Part shown: piece after piece, positions 32,341 through 40,383 of the stretch | How the letters are laid out: every line of letters starts with the position of its first letter | How positions within the stretch are numbered: position 1 is the first letter of the stretch | Source of the DNA: Dolichospermum sp. LEGE 00240 | Lineage (GTDB): Bacteria; Cyanobacteriota; Cyanobacteriia; Cyanobacteriales; Nostocaceae | Length of the DNA stretch: 46,224 bases | Assembly (NCBI RefSeq): GCF_015207875.1 | Contig: NZ_JADEVZ010000038.1 | Coordinates: 1 to 46,224 of the forward strand | Direction of reading: 5' to 3' | Program-made: the position numbers and the translations under genes | Notes under the pieces: model-generated | What the model was told of the DNA's origin: nothing | Seen by the model: the letters and a program-made list of their open reading frames with translations, nothing else | Databases searched by the model: none

Positions 32341-32482
32341 TATTAATACACCTCCTTGAATACTCCATTTGCATGGAATCAGGCTAAAAATTTATCCTGC
32401 TCTTATATTTTGGAATAGTATCTGACAAAATAAATGATTTGAAACTAATTTATTAGACGGAAATAAGAGTATTTTGTCTATG

Positions 32483-32528
32483 AAAACAAAAAAGCAAAGG
32501 AAGTTTCCTAAAAGTAACTTCCCTTGCC
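32483..32528 (-). terminator. intrinsic terminator of the peroxiredoxin gene
   Basis: On the minus strand GCAAGGGAAGTT pairs with AACTTCCTTTGC (32495-32528) and is followed by TTTTTTGTTTT (32483-32494). It lies 63 bp after the peroxiredoxin stop. Confidence 0.8.
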
Positions 32529-32591
32529 TTAGATAAATTAAAAACTATTAACCTCTGTCAAAAGGTGGAAATTTCTTTCTAGCTTTAGTAA

Positions 32592-33164
32592 TTAACCAAC
32601 AAAAGCTAAACGGGGTGCGATCGCAGCAGGACGTTCTACACCTTTGAGGTAAGCAAGAACGGTATCAGCATCAGATACTTCAAAGGGGTCACTACCACAG
32701 TTATCTTCAAAACCAGGTTCAATGAACATTTTTTCAATTTCGCCGTTATTCACAACCATTGCATAACGCCAAGAACGCATACCAAAACCGATGTTAGATT
32801 TATCAACTAACATTCCCATTTTGCGGCTAAATTCTCCGCTACCATCTGGTAACAAGAAAACATTTTTAGCGCCTTGTTGTTTACCCCATTGGAACATTAC
32901 AAATGCGTCATTAACTGACAAACAAATGATTTGATCAACACCTTGCGCTTTGAATTCCTCAAACAGTTCTTCATAGCGAGGCAAATGTGTAGAAGAACAG
33001 GTAGGAGTAAAAGCACCGGGGAGGGCGAATAATACTACTTTCTTACCGGCAAAAATTTCTTGTGTGGTTAGGTCTTTCCAAGTGTAAGGATTGGGTCCAC
33101 CGATAGATTCATCCCGCACACGAGTCTTGAATACTACATTTGGAACGTGAGTAATAGCAGTCAT
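32592..33164 (-). CDS. type II (Prx5-like) peroxiredoxin
   Basis: This 190-aa thiol peroxidase reduces hydrogen peroxide and alkyl hydroperoxides using glutaredoxin or thioredoxin. The peroxidatic site '[15 protein letters not shown]' has C56. A second Cys lies in '[19 protein letters not shown]'. The '[10 protein letters not shown]' active-site Arg is present. It is divergently arranged with a PerR/Fur-type regulator, and a 15-bp palindrome lies in the 214-bp gap. That implies peroxide-responsive control, although this is inference. Confidence 0.93.
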   Translation of the reverse strand: MTAITHVPNVVFKTRVRDESIGGPNPYTWKDLTTQEIFAGKKVVLFALPGAFTPTCSSTHLPRYEELFEEFKAQGVDQIICLSVNDAFVMFQWGKQQGAKNVFLLPDGSGEFSRKMGMLVDKSNIGFGMRSWRYAMVVNNGEIEKMFIEPGFEDNCGSDPFEVSDADTVLAYLKGVERPAAIAPRLAFVG

Positions 33165-33242
33165 AAATACCTCTTTTTTAGATGGAAGATTTTAACTCGT
33201 GTTGCTGCTTTTGCTTAGGGCATTAGTAGCTCATCTTGTAAA

Positions 33243-33257
33243 TCAGAATAATTCTGA
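33243..33257. promoter_or_regulatory. candidate PerR/Fur operator (7-1-7 palindrome)
   Basis: TCAGAAT-A-ATTCTGA is a perfect 7-1-7 inverted repeat, extended by AAA/TTT arms to 21 bp (33240-33260). The format is that of PerR boxes. It lies 79 bp upstream of the peroxiredoxin start and 122 bp upstream of the regulator start, in position to control both. TATAAT sequences at 33293-33298 and 33338-33343 are candidate -10 elements for the regulator. Confidence 0.65.
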
Positions 33258-33378
33258 TTTAGGAATTAGTCAATAGTCATAAATACTTATTTTATAATGT
33301 GTTTTGTAAAAAAGTTTAGTTCCTAAAAAGGAAAAGTTATAATAGGAGTTTATATCTTTATATAGCTAAGTAAATTCT

Positions 33379-33804
33379 ATGCAGCAAAAAGCTAATGATA
33401 TTATCAAAACCCTTAAAAATAGAGGGTTGCGAGTTACACCTCAGAGATTTGGCGTTTATGCCAACCTCTTAGCAAGAGAAGATCACCCGACAGTTGATCA
33501 AATTCTGAGAGATTTGAATCAAGAAGCACCCACTTCTTCTCAAGCCACCGTATATGCGGCACTCCAGGCGCTGCGTGAGGCGGGTTTGGTGCGAGAGGTG
33601 CTATTAGAACAAGGTGTCTCCCGTTATGATGCTAACATTGCCCCCCATCATCATTTTCGTTGTAACTGCTGTGGTGCTATTGAAGACATCAACTGGAATA
33701 CTTTCCCGAATATTGATCTGAGTCAACTACGACAGGGGTTGAAAGTAGAACGGTATGAAGTGACAGTTGAGGGAGTATGCGATGCTTGCAGCGCTGATGT
33801 TTGA
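33379..33804 (+). CDS. perR: Fur-family peroxide-type regulator (PerR-like)
   Basis: This 141-aa protein has a winged-helix DNA-binding domain (about 1-80, 'RGLRVTPQRFGVYANLLA', then 'ATVYAALQALREAGLV'). A dimerisation/metal domain follows, with 'APHHHFRCNCCGAIEDI' (His-rich regulatory site and CxxC-type zinc ligands) and a second CxxC in 'GVCDACSADV'. The divergent peroxiredoxin and the palindrome between them favour PerR over Fur or Zur; in Anabaena this type is called FurC. Metal specificity cannot be settled by eye. Confidence 0.87.
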   Translation: MQQKANDIIKTLKNRGLRVTPQRFGVYANLLAREDHPTVDQILRDLNQEAPTSSQATVYAALQALREAGLVREVLLEQGVSRYDANIAPHHHFRCNCCGAIEDINWNTFPNIDLSQLRQGLKVERYEVTVEGVCDACSADV

Positions 33805-33839
33805 TATAATAATTAACTAGAATTGCATAGGAGCAAACA

Positions 33840-34199
33840 ATGTACGACAGCGATAAACGTAAATTATTATCAGCATTGTGTCATGGAGCAATTTTTTTTA
33901 GCACCACCATTGTCTCCATTGGTCTACCCATAGCCATACTATTTGTATCAGATGATCCTGTCGTCAAAGACAATGCCAAAGAATCTATCAATTTCCATTT
34001 TAACGTTTGGTTATATGGAACAATTCTAGGAACATTGTTTTTTCTGATTGGTTGGTTGATTATACCATTATTCATCCTCTTTCCACTCGCAGGTTTAGGT
34101 TATATCCTCCACTGGGGATTGACAATTTGGGCGCTAATTGGTGTTTTTAGTAATCCTGATCAACCTTGTCGTTATCCGTTTATTTTTCGCGTTCTTTAG
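33840..34199 (+). CDS. DUF4870-family small membrane protein
   Basis: This 119-aa protein has three hydrophobic segments (about 15-35, 58-85 and 90-110) and the DUF4870 pattern 'KESINFHFNVWLYGTI' and 'GLTIWALIGVFSNPDQPCRYPFIFRVL' (about 93-119). Function unknown. GGAG lies 7 nt before the ATG. It begins 35 bp after the PerR-like gene on the same strand and may be its operon partner. Confidence 0.85.
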   Translation: MYDSDKRKLLSALCHGAIFFSTTIVSIGLPIAILFVSDDPVVKDNAKESINFHFNVWLYGTILGTLFFLIGWLIIPLFILFPLAGLGYILHWGLTIWALIGVFSNPDQPCRYPFIFRVL

Positions 34200-34717
34200 A
34201 TCAAATCTGGGAAAATATGGTAATTTAATTAATCATAGACTTTTGATTAAACAACTTACCAAAATTAATTGCATGATTTTTTAAGATTGTTTTTTGCAAA
34301 TTTGTTATAAGCAAATGTCTATCAAGTTGTAAAATATAAAATTGCCCCACAGCTTCATCAACAGTAGGGCAAAAGACAGTTAAAGCACTGCTTGTAGTTT
34401 GTCTGAATAGAGCAAGCTAGAAACCTGCTTTTGTGACGCTTTATTCTGTGTCCATTGCATTCTTTTTTGTTACATTCAGTCAAAAAACAGTTGATCTACA
34501 GCACACTATTCGCATTTAAACAGGAATTTAACCTCCTTTATTTACGAATACTTGGAAAAGAATTCAACCTGCTTTACCTACAAAGACAACTCTTAATCCG
34601 TGAAATCCTTCAATCCGTCAAATCAGTGATCAAAAAGGAATTTAAACTCCTTTATTTACGAATACAATCCTTCATTCCGTGAAATCATTAAATCCGTCAA
34701 ATTAGTGATCAAAATTT
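34200..34717. repeat. gene-free region with long diverged tandem repeat upstream of hemB
   Basis: The part at about 34519-34715 holds two diverged copies of a unit of about 85-115 bp. Each has AGGAATTTAA(A/C)CTCCTTTA, TTTACGAATAC, ATCCGTGAAATC and AATCCGTCAAAT(C/T)AGTGATC. A weaker TTGCCCC...GGGCAA inverted repeat lies at 34344-34372. The 75-codon open frame at 34455-34682 is a translation of this repeat. The hemB ATG follows the last AGTGATCAAA directly, with no clear Shine-Dalgarno sequence. Confidence 0.65.
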
Positions 34718-35695
34718 ATGTTTCCTATACATCGCCCTCGTCGTCTGCGTAGCCATACCCAATTACGCCGTATGGTTCGTGAAACAGTTTTAACTACTAA
34801 CGATTTGATTTATCCATTGTTTGCCGTGCCAGGAGAAGGTATTGCCAAGGAAGTTAAATCTATGCCCGGTGTTTATCAACTTTCAGTAGATAAGATTGTT
34901 GAAGAAGCTAAAGAGGTTTATGACTTAGGAATTCCGGCAATTATCTTATTTGGAATTCCGGCAGATAAAGATATAGATGCTACCGGAGCATGGCATGATT
35001 GTGGCATTGTTCAAAAAGCAGCAACCGCAGTTAAAAATGCCGTTCCTGATTTAATTGTCATGGCTGATACTTGTTTATGTGAATATACAAGTCATGGACA
35101 TTGTGGTTATTTACAAGTTGGTGATTTAACTGGAAGGGTTTTAAATGACCCAACTTTAGAATTATTAAAGAAAACCGCAGTTTCCCAAGCTCAAGCCGGT
35201 GCAGATATTATCGCACCTTCGGGGATGATGGATGGTTTTGTGCAAGCAATTCGTGCCGGTTTGGATGAAGCGGGATTTGAAGATATCCCCATTATGTCCT
35301 ATGCTGCTAAATATGCTTCGGCTTATTATGGGCCATTTAGAGATGCGGCGGACTCAACACCGCAATTTGGGGATAGACGCACTTACCAAATGGACCCCGG
35401 TAACGCCCGCGAAGCCCTGAAAGAAATTGAGTTGGATATTGCTGAAGGCGCTGATATGCTGATGGTTAAACCAGCTTTGGCATATATGGATATTATCTGG
35501 CGCGTTAAGGAAGCTAGTAATTTACCTGTGGCAGCTTACAATGTTTCCGGTGAATATGCAATGGTGAAGGCTGCGGCTTTAAATGGTTGGATTGATGAGC
35601 AGCGCGTTGTGATGGAAACTTTGACTGGCTTTAAACGGGCTGGTGCTGATTTGATTTTGACTTACCACGCCAAGGATGCGGCTCGGTGGTTATAG
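34718..35695 (+). CDS. hemB: delta-aminolevulinic acid dehydratase (porphobilinogen synthase)
   Basis: This 325-aa enzyme condenses two 5-aminolevulinate molecules to porphobilinogen in haem, chlorophyll and bilin synthesis. It has the zinc-type cysteine cluster '[14 protein letters not shown]' (C119, C121, C129), '[10 protein letters not shown]', the lysine of '[17 protein letters not shown]' (K198) and the Schiff-base K251 in '[12 protein letters not shown]'. The C-terminus is '[11 protein letters not shown]'. The last ~50 bp and the following ~70 bp are duplicated at 36537-36656, beyond a TA module. Confidence 0.97.
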   Translation: MFPIHRPRRLRSHTQLRRMVRETVLTTNDLIYPLFAVPGEGIAKEVKSMPGVYQLSVDKIVEEAKEVYDLGIPAIILFGIPADKDIDATGAWHDCGIVQKAATAVKNAVPDLIVMADTCLCEYTSHGHCGYLQVGDLTGRVLNDPTLELLKKTAVSQAQAGADIIAPSGMMDGFVQAIRAGLDEAGFEDIPIMSYAAKYASAYYGPFRDAADSTPQFGDRRTYQMDPGNAREALKEIELDIAEGADMLMVKPALAYMDIIWRVKEASNLPVAAYNVSGEYAMVKAAALNGWIDEQRVVMETLTGFKRAGADLILTYHAKDAARWL

Positions 35696-35811
35696 TCAGA
35701 TAATCTCTCACGCAAAGGCGCAAAGACGCAAAGATGATTTTGAGTGGCTTTGTGTTTGGGCGTGAGATTTTTTGTTATTTTGGATAAAGTACAGGATAAT
35801 TTTTATGTCTT

Positions 35812-36087
35812 ATGCAATATTCAATTGAACAAATTCCCGTCAACTTCAACAAAATGATTCAGGAAGTTGAACAAGGTGAACAAATCGAAATTACCCAAGC
35901 AGGTAAACAAATTGCGGTGATTATTCCTACCGCTGAATATGAAAAATTATTAAATAAAATACCAAGTTTTGGGGAATCTATAGAACGATTTCGTCAGGAA
36001 TATAATGTAGAGTCAGCAGAAATTAACCCCGATGAAATTTTTGCAGGGGTGCGGGATAAATCACCTGGAAGAGAGGTAATATTTTAA
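35812..36087 (+). CDS. Phd/YefM-type antitoxin
   Basis: This 91-aa protein has a Phd fold 'NKMIQEVEQGEQIEITQAGK' (13-32) then 'QIAVIIPTAEYEKLL', and a tail 'PDEIFAGVRDKSPGREV' that probably wraps the toxin. It is followed after 4 bp by a PIN toxin. It lies between hemB and a duplicated hemB 3' end. Confidence 0.9.
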   Translation: MQYSIEQIPVNFNKMIQEVEQGEQIEITQAGKQIAVIIPTAEYEKLLNKIPSFGESIERFRQEYNVESAEINPDEIFAGVRDKSPGREVIF

Positions 36088-36091
36088 TACT

Positions 36092-36511
36092 ATGCTCTTT
36101 CTTTTAGATACTAATATCCTCTCAGAACCGTTACGCTCCCGCCCCAATCCAGTTGTTATCAGGATGCTACAACAATATTCTAGTGATATTACTACGGCTA
36201 CTGTTGTATTACACGAACTTTTATTTGGCTGTTATCGCTTACCAATTGAATCAAATAAACGCCAGATAATTGAGGTTTATTTACAGAGGGAAATCAAACA
36301 AAAAATTCCCATTCTTCCCTATGATATCGCCGCTGCTGAGTGGTTTGCGAAAGAGCGAGCAAGACTAACAGCACTCGGTAAAACTCCAGCTTATGCAGAT
36401 GGACAAATTGCGGCAATTGCTCAGGTAAATGATTTGACTTTGGTAACAAATAATGTTGCAGATTACTCCAATTTTCAAAACTTAAAAATTGAGAACTGGT
36501 TAGACCTTTAG
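36092..36511 (+). CDS. vapC: VapC-type PIN-domain toxin
   Basis: This 139-aa PIN ribonuclease has the acidic set D6 ('LLDTN'), E42 ('LHELLFG'), D103 ('AYADGQIAAIA') and D124 ('TNNVADYSNF'), so it should be active. It forms a pair with the Phd-like antitoxin just upstream, a combination common in cyanobacteria. Neighbouring remnants of hemB show that the module sits in recently rearranged DNA. Confidence 0.92.
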   Translation: MLFLLDTNILSEPLRSRPNPVVIRMLQQYSSDITTATVVLHELLFGCYRLPIESNKRQIIEVYLQREIKQKIPILPYDIAAAEWFAKERARLTALGKTPAYADGQIAAIAQVNDLTLVTNNVADYSNFQNLKIENWLDL

Positions 36512-36536
36512 CCTCTAATTCAATGTTAACACATCT

Positions 36537-36656
36537 ACTGATTTGATTTTGACTCACCACGCCAAAGATGCGGCTCGGTGGTTGTAAGTTAGGATATTAT
36601 CTCACGCAGAGGCGCAGAGAGGGTTTTTGTGTTTGGGCGTGAGATTTTTGGCTTTT
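36537..36656 (+). pseudogene. duplicated hemB 3' end
   Basis: CTGATTTGATTTTGACTCAC and the following bases match hemB 35646-35695 with a handful of differences, encoding '[15 protein letters not shown]' and a stop. The similarity continues past the stop (CTCACGC..GGCGCA.., TTTGTGTTTGGGCGTGAG) to about 36656. It is a direct repeat flanking Phd-VapC. Confidence 0.85.
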
Positions 36657-36705
36657 GGTTGCAAGATGGGAAAAATATTAAGAAAATATAAAATTTATTT
36701 TTAGT

Positions 36706-36828
36706 GATTTTATTATTTTTGATATTTGTGGTACAGACTATCGCCTAATTACTTATATTGATTTCATTGGCAAGAAAGTATACTTAAAATATTTCCTGAC
36801 TCACGCGGACTATAGTAAAGATGATTAA
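36706..36828 (+). pseudogene. HigB toxin remnant (C-terminal part)
   Basis: The frame encodes 'FDICGTDYRLITYIDFIGKK' then 'VYLKYFLTHADYSKDD' and a stop. That is the C-terminal half of HigB-type mRNA interferases ('YRLI', 'THAEYD' region). The N-terminal ~50 residues are missing; the frame is closed upstream at 36679-36681. The intact HigA gene follows 69 bp later. Confidence 0.8.
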
Positions 36829-36897
36829 GAGTTCAGCTAAGGCTCAGAGCTATTAATAAAAGCGTCACCGGCTGTAACGGGTGTTAAGGTAAAAATT

Positions 36898-37320
36898 ATG
36901 ATTAAGACCTCAGATAAAGCGCCAAGCTACATTAAATTATTACAAACTTTCCCTCCTAGACCTATCAAATCTGATGAGGAACTGCTTGCTACTCAAAATG
37001 TAATTGATTCTCTGTTAGACAATACTCCATTAACACCAGATGAGCAAGACTATCTTGATTTACTCGGTACTTTAGTGTACGAATACGAGCAAACAAAAGA
37101 ACCTGTTCCTGATATTTATGGAATAGAACTGCTCAAAGCTCTTATGGAAGAATATGGCTTTCATCAAAAAGATTTGATTCCTGTATTTAAGACAGAATCT
37201 ATGGTGTCAGATGTCTTAACAGAAAAAAGCCAACTCACTGTAAGTCATATCCAAGATTCAGCAGAGTTTTTCCATCTTTCACCTGCTGTTTTTCTACCGC
37301 TACCTACGCAAAATTTATAA
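36898..37320 (+). CDS. higA: HigA-type antitoxin
   Basis: This 140-aa protein begins at ATG with AAGGTAAAAATT in front. It has 'DEQDYLDLLGTLVYEYEQTK', then 'LLKALMEEYGFHQKDLIPVF' and a reduced XRE-type HTH 'QLTVSHIQDSAEFFHLSPAVF' (about 112-132). This form is typical of antitoxins paired with the HigB toxin family, of which only a fragment remains upstream. It may therefore be an orphan repressor. Confidence 0.85.
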   Translation: MIKTSDKAPSYIKLLQTFPPRPIKSDEELLATQNVIDSLLDNTPLTPDEQDYLDLLGTLVYEYEQTKEPVPDIYGIELLKALMEEYGFHQKDLIPVFKTESMVSDVLTEKSQLTVSHIQDSAEFFHLSPAVFLPLPTQNL

Positions 37321-37532
37321 AATAATCTGTGTTAATAATTACATTTGTTTTGTAAATTCCGCCGTGTGTAACAGCTTATTCACATTGATATTGATAATGG
37401 GTAATTGTCTCTTTTTTGCTTCTTTGACAAAAGTAATATAAAATGCCCTGTGTTACCAGTACGGTTCACTAGCATCAGAAATTTTTGATCTAGAGAACAT
37501 TAGTCCATTGGCCAGGTGCGAGATAAAATACT

Positions 37533-38993
37533 ATGAATCCCATTAACTTAAGTTGGAGTAAGCTGGTTGTTGCAGCCGTTTCTGTTGTCGCATTATCGCC
37601 AATATTTTCTGCATTAGCAGTATCAAGACTTTCTTCCCCTGTTGCATCAAAATTAGGTAATTCTCCACAAACGCAACTTTTAGTGGGTCAATCTGACGGT
37701 GAAGCAATTAATATTCCCGTGAATACGAGTTTTTCACCAGAGAAGAAATCAGCTTTTACCCTTTATATATGGCAACCTGGGGGGACAATCAAAGAAGTAA
37801 TTGCTCGGATTTCTATTAAGAGTAAATATGGGAATAAATATCGCCAAGAAAGGTTTTTAGGTGATTATAAATATAAGATTAAGCAAAAGGCTAAGTTTGT
37901 TAAAGGGTTTAAATTAGGCGATCGCATCGTTGTCCGCTTATACGATACTAATAATCGCTTCATTGGTTACAGTGAATTTGTCTGTTTGCCAGAAAATACG
38001 GCGGTTAACTTGATTTTATCGGCTAATCCCAAAGAAAACAAAGTAGTCCGCACCTTTTATGGTTTTGATGTCAATAATGATAGCATTGTTGATAATACCA
38101 ATGCCTACGATTATTTCACGGAAGTTAATAACCAAAAAGTTACTTTTTTGAATAGTTCGGAAAAGATTAATATCGTCCAATATCAAGCCGCTGGATTTGC
38201 TAAAGTTGCCACCACTGGCGCTTATCCTACTTCCTTTAGTGAAGGTGATTTTGCTGTAGCGGGTAAATCTATCAATGCCTTTGATTCTACCTTAGCAAAA
38301 GCCTTAACTGCTAATCCTGGTAGTTTGGTCAAGTTGACTCCAATTAGTGCTAACTCCACTTTTGAACTTGGCAAATTATTAAGTGAATATCGCCAAATAG
38401 GTGTAGCCAAAGGTATTCAAGTCTCATTTTCTGATATTTCCAAAAACTATTGGGCGAGGGAATATATTTCTGAATTAGCAGCAATGGAAATAATTGGTGG
38501 ATTTCCAGATGGTACTTTCCGTCCCAATGCACCAGTAACTCGTGCTGAATTAGCAGCATTATTACAAAAAGTTTTTATTAAAACTAAAGTTCGAGAAGCA
38601 ATTAATTTTAAAGATGTTCCTAAGCAATATTGGGCTTATGATGCCATTCGAGAAACTTACGAAATGGGCTTTTTTACTATTCTCAACAGCAAAAACTTTA
38701 ACCCCACACAAAAGCTGAATCGTCTAGATATTTTAATAACTTTAGCCAAAGGATTGAATTATAAATTTACAGGTTCAACAGCAAATATCCTTTCAGTTTA
38801 TAGTGATGCTTCTAGTATTAGAACCGAACATCGGAATTTTATTGCTGCTTTAACAGAAAATAATGTAATTACTAATTATCCCAATAAAAAATTACTAAAT
38901 CCTAAAAAAGTTGCCACCAGAGCAGATGTTTGTGCTTTATTGTATCGGGCAATGGTGAGCGCTGGAGAAGTGGCAGATTTACCTGAAAAATGA
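37533..38993 (+). CDS. secreted SLH-domain protein
   Basis: This 486-aa protein has an N-terminal signal sequence (hydrophobic 11-30, 'LVVAAVSVVALSPIFSALA'). A β-rich domain of about 270 residues is followed by three S-layer homology repeats: 'FSDISKNYWAREYISELAAM' from about 299, 'FKDVPKQYWAYDAI' from about 358, and a degenerate third from about 420 to 478. SLH domains anchor cell-envelope proteins to peptidoglycan-linked polymer. Cyanobacterial porins have one at the N-terminus, whereas here they are C-terminal. The role is probably envelope structure. It has no clear operon partner. Confidence 0.85.
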   Translation: MNPINLSWSKLVVAAVSVVALSPIFSALAVSRLSSPVASKLGNSPQTQLLVGQSDGEAINIPVNTSFSPEKKSAFTLYIWQPGGTIKEVIARISIKSKYGNKYRQERFLGDYKYKIKQKAKFVKGFKLGDRIVVRLYDTNNRFIGYSEFVCLPENTAVNLILSANPKENKVVRTFYGFDVNNDSIVDNTNAYDYFTEVNNQKVTFLNSSEKINIVQYQAAGFAKVATTGAYPTSFSEGDFAVAGKSINAFDSTLAKALTANPGSLVKLTPISANSTFELGKLLSEYRQIGVAKGIQVSFSDISKNYWAREYISELAAMEIIGGFPDGTFRPNAPVTRAELAALLQKVFIKTKVREAINFKDVPKQYWAYDAIRETYEMGFFTILNSKNFNPTQKLNRLDILITLAKGLNYKFTGSTANILSVYSDASSIRTEHRNFIAALTENNVITNYPNKKLLNPKKVATRADVCALLYRAMVSAGEVADLPEK

Positions 38994-39266
38994 AAATTAA
39001 GCACCCGCCAGCCAGGGAATAAATTCCCTGTCTCATAGCTAAATTCCGTTAAAACGGACTAGTACCGCAAGGCGGAAGTCAAAACTAATACTGAGCAAGC
39101 TTTTTGGCGATTGATAATGGTTGATTTATTTACGCCGTGTTGTACTAGTAAATTCTCTTAGTGTTTAGTCATCAAAAGACAACTTTCGCTATTAGCAAGG
39201 AACTTAAGTTCCTTACACATCTTTACCATTACTGCTGATAGCTGAATGCTGGCATCAAATATTAAA
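38994..39266. repeat. repeat-rich gap between convergent genes
   Basis: About 39010-39085 resembles a dispersed cyanobacterial repeat with internal palindromes (CAGGGAATAAATTCCCTG; CCGTTAAAACGG; CCGCAAGGCGG). AAGGAACTTAAGTTCCTT at about 39198 is another perfect palindrome. These may serve as terminators for the convergent SLH and pdxH genes. Confidence 0.6.
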
Positions 39267-39911
39267 TCAAGGTGATAACCGCTCGATTTTCCAGCCGCCA
39301 TCATCTACACGAGTATATAACAGGCGGTCATGCAAACGACTCGATCTTCCTTGCCAGAACTCAATTTTTTGGGGAATCACGCGAAAACCACCCCAATGGG
39401 GAGGACGAGGAACTTCCTGATTTTCATATTTGCGCTTAAATTCTTGTAACTGTAACTCTAAGATTTCTCTGTTCGCAATTATTTCGCTTTGATTAGAAGC
39501 CCAAGCACCCAACCGACTATATGCAGGACGGATTTCAAAATAGCTATCAGATTCTGCGGCGGAAATTTTTTCCACAGTTCCCACAATTCTGACTTGGCGT
39601 TCTAACTCCGCCCACCAAAAAACCAAAGCAGCATGGGGGTTTACTGTCAATTCTTGTCCTTTTTGGCTATTGTAATTAGTAAATAAGACAAACCCCCGTT
39701 CATCAAAATCTTTGAGTAGTACCATTCTCGCTGAAGGCTGACCATCGGATGTACAGGTGGCCAAAGTCATAGCATTAGGTTCAGGTAACTGGGCTGCTAG
39801 GGACTGACTGAACCAAATTTTAAACTGTACAAATGGATTTGGATCAATTTCCTTCTCATTCAAATCTTGTAATGTGTAGTCCTTGCGAAGATCAGCTATG
39901 CTAGTATCCAT
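39267..39911 (-). CDS. pdxH: pyridoxamine 5'-phosphate oxidase
   Basis: This 214-aa FMN enzyme oxidises PNP/PMP to pyridoxal 5'-phosphate (vitamin B6 salvage and last step). Visible are '[20 protein letters not shown]', '[15 protein letters not shown]', '[18 protein letters not shown]', '[20 protein letters not shown]' and the C-terminal '[11 protein letters not shown]', 'WKIERLSP', all family hallmarks. The length is standard. A family B MITE lies 28 bp upstream of its start. Confidence 0.96.
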   Translation of the reverse strand: MDTSIADLRKDYTLQDLNEKEIDPNPFVQFKIWFSQSLAAQLPEPNAMTLATCTSDGQPSARMVLLKDFDERGFVLFTNYNSQKGQELTVNPHAALVFWWAELERQVRIVGTVEKISAAESDSYFEIRPAYSRLGAWASNQSEIIANREILELQLQEFKRKYENQEVPRPPHWGGFRVIPQKIEFWQGRSSRLHDRLLYTRVDDGGWKIERLSP

Positions 39912-39939
39912 GTTTGTTATTTCCTCAAACTTTATCTAA

Positions 39940-40089
39940 GAGGTTGTTTGAAAACTTTTTCGTGTGGGATCTGACACCAGCAGATCCCCCTAAATCCCCT
40001 TGAAAAGGGGGACTTTGAGGAATTTAGCCCCCCTTTGTAAGGGGGGTTGGGGGGATCTAGATTAATCATGATACTTTTCAAACATCCTC
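39940..40089. mobile_element. MITE-like element, family B copy 2
   Basis: This 150-bp element has terminal repeats GAGGTTGTTTGAAAA / TTTTCAAACATCCTC and a perfect 3-bp flanking duplication TAA (39937-39939, 40090-40092). The interior is a long imperfect hairpin of CCCCTTGAAAAGGGG and AGCCCCCCTTTGTAAGGGG. The ends match copy 1 at 20028-20190 while the interior differs. It is an IS5-type non-autonomous element by its ends and TNA target. Confidence 0.82.
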
Positions 40090-40149
40090 TAATGGCTTGC
40101 ATTTTATTTCATTCTTTGTTTATGATTATGTATATTATACTTAATTAAG

Positions 40150-40278
40150 TAAGTAAGTCGGCACGATAAAAACGATATATGTTGAGTTTTGTAAACTCCG
40201 TAAAATAATCTATTGATAAGGCATTGATTGAATTTACATTTTGTTACATGGTTATAAATTTTCCGACCGACTTACTTA
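40150..40278. mobile_element. MITE-like element, family C
   Basis: This 129-bp element has perfect 12-bp terminal repeats TAAGTAAGTCGG / CCGACTTACTTA. The outer TA is likely the target duplication, as in IS630-type elements. The interior is AT-rich and non-coding. It shares the first bases AAGTA with family A but has a different interior. Confidence 0.7.
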
Positions 40279-40383
40279 TTTGAGTTCATAATGCGATACA
40301 TTTGGTAGGTTTCGTTAACCCGTTCATTCCACCGTTAACCAACAAAGAGCGATCGTTTATCGCTCGTGCATTTTTGTTATTTT

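Noticed and set aside
34455-34682. 75-codon plus-strand frame upstream of hemB
   Set aside because: It repeats the peptide 'EFNLLYLRI' because it lies on a tandem DNA repeat, and has no coding character.
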